The position numbers and the translations under genes are program-made. A stretch of 64,000 nt of DNA, taken from assembly GCF_024323335.1 (NCBI RefSeq), contig NC_066581.1, positions 431,166,136-431,230,135 of the forward strand, written 5' to 3'. The notes beneath the pieces were generated by a model. That model had not been told where the DNA came from, ran no database searches, and was given only the letters and a program-made list of their open reading frames with translations. Source of the DNA: Lathyrus oleraceus (taxonomy: Eukaryota; Streptophyta; Magnoliopsida; Fabales; Fabaceae). Of this stretch, positions 55,511 to 64,000 are shown piece after piece (positions within the stretch are counted from its first letter, which is position 1; each line of letters starts with the position of its first letter).

Positions 55511-56740
55511 TTTTCCAAAGGCAAAAGACTATGGTTTGTGAATATATGCTACAACGGAAAACTCTATACGAGAAGAATTGATCCAACTGCTCTCCTTGGA
55601 AGAAAAGTGTTGAGATCCTCGGAGGCATATGGAATATAGCAGTGTTGTAATTCAGTGGAAGGTAAAAACATTTCCCATTGCTATTTTACTTCTTTCTAGC
55701 ATATCAATTACTCTTTTTGTAGTCTCATCCTTATGTATTATTACCCATTTCTGGGTCAATTCATTCGAATAAAAGATGATGCTTTCATCAAAGCTTTCTC
55801 GATTACTTTTGTTTTATCTGCTTGTTTGCGAAATGTCAATTATTTTTTTATGAATATTGCATTAAAACTTTGGAAAATAATAAAAGCATTTGAAAGGAAC
55901 AATAAATTGTTTTAATTTTTAAAATTTCTGAAGGGAGATCAATAGTCCCTGGGGATGTGCTCGATGCACAAAGATATATAATCATTTGCAGGTCACCATG
56001 GCATATCAGGCACAGAAGCTGAAGTTCTCTCAGGAACAAACACATAGCTTAGAAGAAGTGGATCAAACTTGGGGCACCAAGAGCATCCACGCATTCCTTT
56101 TGATCATCGTATTGTCAAAATTCAGAGTCCCAAGAAGTCAAACCCATTCCATCAATGGAAGCCCCAATATTTAATTGGCCAAAACATAAAATATAATTTT
56201 TCATTGGTAATCCAAAATCAAAGTCCAGTCATTCATTGGCAACCGTGAAATCACAATACAACCGTCATTGGTATTCCAAGGTCCAATCTTTCATTGGCAT
56301 ATTAAGAACCATATGACATTGGTATGCCAAAACTTCAGTTTTTCTTGATCTTTCCGAGGAAATAAAATCAACCCCCAAAAATCCAATCATTCATTTTCAT
56401 CCCTACATGCATTAATCATGACATTTCATGCATTACACATAGAATTTTCACCAAAGTGGAATATTACAACATAGAAAATCAAACATACATACATGGCATA
56501 AGTCAGGATCTGAGACCAATCATGAGAATCTAGGTCAATCCTCAATTGAGTTAATGGTATTCCTCTGAGTGAGTTCCTACTTTGCACGCTTTCTCATTGG
56601 GTATTCCCCATTGATTCTTTTCCTTAAAAAATTTGTTGATGAGGATGATATTCCCCGATAGGTTATACCCATTAACCTTTTGATGATTACAATACTCCAT
56701 AGAAACTATGTTCTATCAACCTTTCATTGATTATTTTTAT
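55511..56740 (+). other. Element D 3' UTR upstream of the array
   Basis: No gene seen. The frame at 55986-56174 (MQVTMAYQAQKL) is short and unrecognised. From about 56160, units around 'CATTGGTAATCC', 'CATTGGCAACC' and 'CATTGGTATTCC' form a short degenerate repeat (to about 56330). From about 56580, 'CCCCATTGATTC' and 'CCCATTAACCTTTTGATGAT' pass gradually into the array unit. Confidence 0.55.
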
Positions 56741-58166
56741 CCCCTAACAGATCTTACCATCATCCTTTCCTTGATGATGATCTGGGAAGTTTGATCTCAC
56801 CATCATCCTTTCATTGATGGCAATATTTGTAGTTTGATCTTACCTTCATCCTTTTGTTGATGGAGATATTTCAAGTTATGATATCAGCATCATCCTTTCG
56901 TTGGTGTCGATCATTGTAGTTTGATCTTACCATCATCCTTTCGTTGATAGTGATCTTTGCAATTATGATCTTACCATCATCCTTTCGTTGATGGCAATCT
57001 TTGCACTTGTGATCTTACCGTCATATTTTTGTTGATGAGGACTTGTAATCTTACTATCATCCTTTCTTTGATGGAGATCTTTACATCCGTGAACTTACCA
57101 TCATCCTTTAGTTTATGGCAATATTTGCTATTTTCATCTTACCATCAGCTTTTCGTTGATGGCAATCTTTGCTGTTGAAATCTTACTATCATCCATTTGT
57201 TGATGGCAATCTTTGAAGTTATGATCTTACCATCATCCTTTAGTTGATGAGATATTTATAGTTGTGATCTTACCATCATTCTTTTATTGATGAAGATCTT
57301 TCCAGTTCTAATCTTACCATCATCCTTTCGGTGATGGTGATCATTGCATTCATGAACATACCATCATCCTTTAGTTGATGGCTATCTTTGCAGTTACGAT
57401 CTTACCATCATCCTTTCATTGATGGTGATACTTTCAGTTTAATTTTACCATCATCCTTTCATTGATGGAGATCTTTCTAATTATGATCATACCATCGTCC
57501 TTTCATTGATGGCTATCTTTGTAGTTATGATCTTACAATCTTCATTTTTGTGATGGATATCTTTGTAGTTGGATCTTACCATCATCCATTTGTTGATACA
57601 GATCTTTGTAGTTATAATATTGCATTCATCCTTTAATTGATGGATATCTTTACACTTGTGATCTTACAATCATTCTTTCATTGATATAAATCTTAGCAGT
57701 TATGATCTTATCATTATCCTTTTGTTGATGGCGATCTTTGCAGTTAGGATCTCACCATCATCGGTTTTTCGATGGCTATCTTTGTTGTTGTGATTTTATC
57801 ATCATTCTTTAGTTGATGTCTATTTTTGTAGTTTGATCTTACCATCATCATTTCGTTGATGGGGATCTTTGTAGTTTCATCTTACCATCATCCTTTTATT
57901 AATGGCGATAATTGCAGTAGTTATCTTACCATCAGCGTTTCTTTGATGGATATCTTTGCAGTTGTGATCTTACCATCATCCTTTTGTTGATGGAGATCTT
58001 TGCAGTTTTATCTTACCATCATCCTTTCATTGATGGAGATATTTGCAGTTGTGATCTTACTATAATACTTTCATTGGTTGCGATCTTTGCATTTTAATCT
58101 TACCATCATCCTTTCGTTGATTAAGATCTTTGTAGTTATGTTCCTACCATTGTCCTTTCATTGATG

Positions 58167-58174
58167 GCTATCTT
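58167..58174 (+). repeat. hAT target duplication, left copy
   Basis: GCTATCTT, repeated at 58747-58754. Confidence 0.9.
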
Positions 58175-58746
58175 TAGGGATGGAAATTTGACTCATCCCC
58201 AATGGGCACCCATAAATTTACCCATAACGGGTAGGGTAAAAACCCACAAAAATGGGTATGGGCATGGGCTCGGGTAATTACCCATAAAAAAAAGCGGGTA
58301 TGGGTGCGGGTATGGGCATCTTGGTACCCAGCCCGCCCCATACCCGCACACTATATATTTATGTATTTTTATTTATATTTATATATTTTAGTTTATATTG
58401 TTATATAAAAATGCATGTCAATCAATTATAAAACGTATATCAATGTTAAGCCATTACATATTTAATATAAGTGTTCGTTTATTTCAACAATAAATTGTTT
58501 AAATTTTTTTTAATGTTTTTAAAAACTTAAAATTATATGATATTTTATAATTGATCTATTTATTTTTAATAGGAATGCGGGTTACGGGTACGGGTATGGG
58601 TACTTACATACCCATAGGGCACATGTACGGGTGCTAACTTTGGCACCCAAGCGGGTATGGGCACGGGAACGGGGATTTTTTTAAATTGCGGGTATGGGGA
58701 TGGGTATTATAGTACCCTGCCCAAACCTTGCCCATTGCCATCCCTG
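58175..58746. mobile_element. Non-autonomous hAT (Ac/Ds-like) element, 572 bp
   Basis: The left end is TAGGGATGGAAAT. The right end is ATTGCCATCCCTG, whose reverse complement CAGGGATGGCAAT matches except for the first base and one internal base, like the T/C end asymmetry of maize Ac. The flanks carry a perfect 8-bp duplication GCTATCTT, typical of hAT. Subterminal regions are rich in CGGGTATGGG-like repeats on both sides and the centre is AT-rich. There is no transposase frame, so movement would need a transposase in trans. Confidence 0.85.
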
Positions 58747-58754
58747 GCTATCTT
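58747..58754 (+). repeat. hAT target duplication, right copy
   Basis: GCTATCTT, after which the array continues. Confidence 0.9.
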
Positions 58755-61700
58755 TTCTGTTATAATCTTACCATCATCCTTTTCTTGATGGCTATCTTTA
58801 TAGTTGGGTCTTACCATCATCCTTTCATTGATGGAGATCTTTGCAGTTATGATCTTACATTCATCCTTTCAGTGATGGAGATATTTGCAGTTATGATCTT
58901 ACTATCATTATTTCATTAATGGTAATCTTTGCGGTTATGATCTTATCATCATCCTTTTATTAATGGTGATCTTTTTAGTTAGGATCTCACCATCATCCTT
59001 TTATAGATGGCGATCTTTGCGGTTGTGATCCTATTATCATCCTTTTATTGATGGCTATTTTTGTAGTTTGATCTTGCCATCATCAATTCCTTGATGGCGA
59101 TCTTTGTAGTTTAATATTACCATCATCTTTTTGTTAATTTCGATATTTGTAGTTGTTATCTTACCATCATTCTTCCTGTGATGGCGATCTTTTGAATTAT
59201 GATCTTACCATCATCCTGTTATTGATGGAGATCTTTCTAGTTTGATCTTACCATCATCTTTTCATTGATGGCTATATTTGAAGTTATGATATTACAATCA
59301 ACTTTTCAATTATGGCAATCTTTACAATTGTTATATTACCATCATCCTTTCAGTGATGGAGATCTTTGTTGTTATCATCTCACCATCATCCTTCTATTGA
59401 TTGAGATCTTTGTAGTTCTAATCTTGCCATCATTGTTTCATTGATGGAAATTTTTATACTTATGATCTTACCATCATCATTTCATTGCTGGCGATCTTTG
59501 TAGTTAGTATCTTTTCATCATCCTTCCATTTACAGTTTGATTTTACCATCATCCTTTCATTATTGGGGATATTTTCAATTATGACCATACCACCATCCTT
59601 TCGTTGATGACGACCTTTTCAGTTATGATCTTACCATCATCCTTTTGTTATTGAAGATCTTTGCAGATGGATCTTACAATAATCCTTTTGTTGATGACGA
59701 TCTTTGCAGTTATGATCCTTCCATCGTCCTTTCATTGATGGAGATATTTGCAGTTGTAATCTTACCATCACTCTTCCATTAATGGTGATCTTTGCAATTA
59801 TGATCTTTCTATATCATCCTTTTGTTTATGGAGAACTATGCAGTTATAATTTCACCACCATCCTTTCCTTGATGTTGATCTCTTTAATGATGAGCTTACC
59901 ATCTAATTTCATTGATGGTGATCTTTGAATTTATGATCTTATTACAATACTTTCATTGATGGAGATCATTACAGTTATGAACTTATCATCATCCTTTCGT
60001 TGATGGCTATGTTTGCGGTTATGAGCTTACCATCATCCTTTTGTTGATTGCGATCTTTGCAGTTTTTATCTTACCATTATCCTTTTGTTGATAGAGATCT
60101 TTGCAGTTATGATCTTACCATCATCCTTTCGTTGATGGCGATCTTTGCAGTTGGGATCTTACCATCATCATTTCCATGATGGTGATCTGTGCAATATGAT
60201 TTTACCATAATTCTCTTATTGATGAGATCTTTGATGTTATGTTCTTTTTATCATCCTTTCGTTGATGTCTTTATGTGCAGTTTGATCTTACCTCCATCCT
60301 TTCCTTCACGGGGATCTTTGTAGTTGTAATCTTAGCATCATTCTTTCATTGATGGTGATCTTTGCAGTTATGATCTTACCTTCATCCTTTCTTTGATGAT
60401 GATATGCGCAATTATGATCTTAACATCATCCTTCCGTTGATGACTATTTTTGTAGATTGACCTTACCATCATCCTTTCATTGCTAACAATATTTGCAGTT
60501 ATGATCTCACCATCATACTTTAGTTGATGCTGATATTTGCAGTTTGATCTTACCATCATCCTTTCGTTAATGCCAATCTTTGCAGTTATTATCTTACAAT
60601 TATCCTTTTGTTGATGGAAATCTTTGTAGTTATGATCTTATCATCATCCTTTCATTTACAGTGATCTTTGCACTTGTAATTTTACCATCATTCTTTAGTT
60701 GAGGAGGATCTTTGCACTTGTGATATTACCATCATCCTCTCATTGATGGCAATATTTGCAGTTTTGATCTTACCATAATCTTTTAATTGATGGATATCTT
60801 TGAAGTTGAAACCATCCATCATCCTTTTATTGATGGAGATATTTGCAGTTATGATGTTACCATCATCCTTTCTTTGATAGTGATCTTTGTAGTTGTGTTC
60901 TAACCATCATTCTTTTATTTGTGGAGATATTTCTAGTTATCATATTACCATCATGCTTTCGTTGATGGTGATCTTTGGAGTTATGATCTCACCAAGATAC
61001 TTTCGTTGATGGCGATCTTTACAGTTGCGATCTTACCATTATCCTTTCGTTGATGGCGATCTATGCATTATGATCTTACCATTATCCTCTCATTGATGGA
61101 GATCTTTGTAGTTATGATCTTACCATCATCCTTTCATTGATAGAGATCTATGTAGTTATGATCTTACCATTAGCAATTTATTGATGGAAATTTGTGGACT
61201 TTGATCTTACCGTCATCCTTTCGTTTATGGTCATCTTTGAAGTTTTATCTTACCATCATGCTTTCGTTGATGGCGACCCTTGCAGTTAAGATCCTACCAT
61301 CATCCTTTCGTTGATGTCGATCTTTACAATTAAGATCTTACCTTCTTCCTTTTGTTGATGGCGGTTTTTGTAGTTGTGATCTTACCATCATCATTTCGTT
61401 GATGGCGATCTTTGCAGTTGTGATTTACCATCATCCTTTCATTCATGGAGATCTTAGATATTGTGATATCACCATCATCCTTTCGTTTATAGATATCTCT
61501 ACAGTTCTAATATTACCATCACCCTTTCATTAATTGCGATTGTTGTAGCTATGAACTTACCATTATCCTTTCATTGATGGCTATCTTTGCAGTTATGATC
61601 TTACCATCATCCTTTCGTTGATTGCAATCTTTACAGTTATGATCTCACCATTGTCCTTTTGTTGGTGGGTATCTTTACAGTTATGATCTTACCATCATCC

Positions 61701-63769
61701 TTTTGTTGATGGCGATCTTTGCACTTGTAATCTTACCGTCACCCTTTTGCCGAGGAGGATCTTTGCACTTGTAATCTTACCATCATCTTCTCGTTGATGG
61801 AAATATTTGCAGCTTTAATATTACCATCATCCTTTTGTTGATGGTGATCTTAGAAGTTAAGATCTCACCAACATCCTTTCGTAGATGGAGATATTTGCAG
61901 TTATGATCTTACCATCATCCTTTCGTTGATAGCGATCTTTGCAGTTGTGTTATTACCATCATTATTTTTTTGGTGGAGATCTTTGCAGCTATGGTATTAC
62001 CATCATTCTTCCGTTGATGGAGATCTTTACAATTGTGATCTTACCATTATCTTTTCGTTGATGGTGATCTATGCAGTATAATCTTACCATCATACTTTCA
62101 TTTATGGAGATATTTATAGTTATGATCTTATCATGACCCTTTTGTTGATGGAGATCTTTGTAGTTATGATCTTATCATCATCAATTCATTGATGGAAATT
62201 TGTGGAGTTATATTTTACTACCATCCTTTAATTTATGGCGATATTTGAATTTTATCTTACTTCCATCCTCTAGTTTATAGCAACCTTTGTAGTTAAGATC
62301 CTACCATCATCCTTTCGTTGATGGAAATCTTTGCGGTTGTGATCTTACCTTCATTCTTTTGTTGATTGCAATCTTTGCATTTTGAGCTTACCATCATCTT
62401 TTCATTGATTGTGATCTTTGCAGTTATGATCTTACCATCATCTTTTCGTTGAAGGTGATATTTACAATTGTGATTTACTATCATTCTTTTTTGATGGATA
62501 TGTTCTCTATTATAATCTCATCATCATCCTTTTGTTCATGGCGATCTATGCTGTTCTAATCTTACCATCACCCTTTCGTTGAAGGTGATCATTGTAGTTA
62601 TGAACTTAACATCATCCTTTCATTGTTGGCTATATTTGAGATTATTAGTTTATCATCATTCTTAGGTCGAGGGTGATATTTGCATTTTAATCTTACCATC
62701 ATCCTTTTGTTGATGGAGATCTTTGTAGTTATGATCCTACCATTGTCCTTTTGTTGATGGTTATGTTTGTAGTTACGATCTTACCATCATCCTTTCATTC
62801 ATGACTATCTCTATAGTTAGATCTTACCATCATCCTTTCTTTGATGGATATGTTTGCAGTTATGATCTTACATTCATCCTTTCATTGATGAAGATCATTG
62901 TAGATGTAATCTTACCATCATTCTTTTGTTGTTGGAAATCTTTGCAGTTATGATCTTATCATCATCCCTTTGTTAATGGAAATATTTGTAGTTATGATCT
63001 CACCATCATCCTTTTGTTGATGGTGATCTTTGTAGTTGTAATCTTATCATCATCCTTTTATCGATGGCTACTTTTGCAGTTTGATCTTACTATCATCATT
63101 TCGTTGATGGCGATCTTTGTAGTTTCATCTTACCATCATCCTTTCGTTAATGGCGATATTTGTAGCTATTATTTACCATCATCCTTTCTTTGATGGTGAT
63201 ATTTATAGTTGTTATCTTACCATCATCCTTTTGATGATGGTGATATTTGTAGTTTGATCTTATCATCATCCTTCCATTGATGGCAATATTTGCATTTGTG
63301 ATCTTACCATCATCTTTTCATTGATGGCGATCTTTGCAGTAGTTATCTTACCATCATCCTTTCATTGATGGAGATATTTGTTGTTATCATCTCACCATCA
63401 TCCTTCTGTTGATGGTCATGTTTGCAGTTATGATCTTATATTCATCGTTTCATTGATGTGGATCTTTGTAGTTATGATTTTACCATCATCCTTTCATTGA
63501 TGGGGATCTTTGCAGTTATGATCTTACTATAATCCTTTCGTTGATGGAGATCTTTGTTGTTTTATTTTACCATCATCCTTTATCTATTGGGTATATTTCT
63601 AATTATGATCCTACCACCATCCTTTCATTGATGAGGATCTTTGCAGATATGATCTTACCATCATCCTTTCTTTAATGGAAATCTTTGTAGTTCAGTCTTA
63701 CCATCTTCCTTTCATTGATGGAGATCTTTGCAGTTATAATCTTATCACCACCCTTTCGTTGATGAAGAT

Positions 63770-64000
63770 TGTAGCGGTAAATTCATGACCATCAAGTTAT
63801 GGATAAGCTAGACGTCAATTAAACTAGGGTCGCTACCGCGCTTTTATTGTTTCCAAGGGAAAATGGAAAAGTACGAACAAAACCCAAAAAGATAAGAAGT
63901 TTTCAAATCAAAACTAATAAAATGCTAGAGATTATAGGTAAGGGGGTTGGTTACATAGAGGGAAGGTGTTAGCACCCAAAGTGTCATAGGTACTCCTAGG
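63770..64000 (-). mobile_element. LTR 3' end, minus strand, cut by the window end
   Basis: Begins on the plus strand as TGTAGCGGTAAATTCATGAC, the mirror of the LTR end of C (GTCATGAATTTACCGCTACA in this copy, GATCATGAATTTAGCGCTACA in C). It then continues as reverse complement of 53700-53900, including GGTGTTAGCACCCAAAGTGT. The insertion interrupts an array unit after GATGAAGAT. The expected 5-bp duplication would be AAGAT. Confidence 0.85.

Larger units (their letters stand above)
56741..63769 (+). repeat. Satellite-like tandem array, 41-44 bp unit, about 7 kb
   Basis: Roughly 150 copies of a unit reading 'GATCTTACCATCATCCTTTC' then 'GTTGATGGCGATCTTTGCAG' and TTAT. Units vary in length by a few bases in the tail and by substitutions. 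Some neighbouring blocks look more alike, and no long higher-order period was found by eye. Each unit has a built-in imperfect inverted element (CCATCATCC ... TTGATGG). It follows the 3' UTR of element D, where A, B and C carry short tandem repeats. It is interrupted by the hAT element 58175-58746 and ends at an inserted LTR. Confidence 0.95.

Noticed and set aside
60368..62484. ORFs of about 63 codons on the minus strand inside the array
   Set aside because: They are translations of three or four array units (repeating ERMMV-like peptides) and not genes.
56741..63769. CRISPR-like array
   Set aside because: Units are continuous and diverged over their whole length with no constant repeat/variable spacer pattern, and the context is plant retrotransposon DNA.

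Overview
The window looks like plant nuclear DNA, most probably from a large-genome legume of the Fabeae type (pea, vetch, lentil or grass-pea relatives). This is inferred from its packing with Ogre-type Ty3/gypsy elements (dual RNase H, about 4.6 kb LTRs, an intron-like gap between protease and reverse transcriptase) plus a Sirevirus Ty1/copia element. No complete host gene, rRNA, functional tRNA or CRISPR array was found. Almost everything is nested, mutually truncated LTR retrotransposon sequence; positions not tied to a terminal motif are good to tens of bases only.

Left part (1-15340): a minus-strand Ogre-like LTR (1-3489) abuts an older LTR (3490-4080, resuming at 11835-12790). Between its two halves lies a 7.75 kb composite (4081-11834) with a possible ATGAC target duplication. 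It contains a roughly 2 kb inverted repeat made of two oppositely oriented LTR parts (4081-6340 and 6745-8751), followed by pieces of host genes (8752-11401): a signal-recognition-particle-receptor beta-like GTPase fragment and a fragment resembling a CCCH zinc-finger protein. 12791-15340 is an unclassified LTR-like stretch with palindromic W-box-like motifs upstream of a TATA box.

Middle (15341-53964): three decayed Ogre copies. A (plus, 15341-20146) keeps RNase H, integrase and 3' UTR. B (minus, 20147-32375) keeps a 3.8 kb LTR, 3' UTR, integrase, both RNases H, RT, the intron-like gap and protease. C (plus, 32376-53964) keeps protease to 3' LTR and is split inside its second RNase H by a young 9.1 kb Sirevirus (35853-44964). 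The Sirevirus has 5-bp target duplications, LTRs differing at only three bases plus one poly-C tract, a broken gag-pol and an intact third ORF.

Right part (53965-64000): the pol of a fourth, very decayed Ogre-like copy D, its 3' UTR, and a satellite-like tandem array of about 7 kb (41-44 bp unit) occupying the position where related elements carry short 3' UTR repeats. The array is interrupted by a 572-bp hAT/Ac-like non-autonomous element with a perfect 8-bp target duplication, and is cut at 63770 by the end of another minus-strand LTR.

Relative order read from nesting: D is older than C, and C is older than the Sirevirus. The array is older than the hAT element and the LTR at 63770. The strongest leads are the array as a possible birth of a satellite from a retrotransposon 3' UTR, the conserved non-coding block after pol in all four Ogre copies, the 41-bp inverted repeat in the Sirevirus LTR, and the gene-fragment-bearing composite at 4081-11834.
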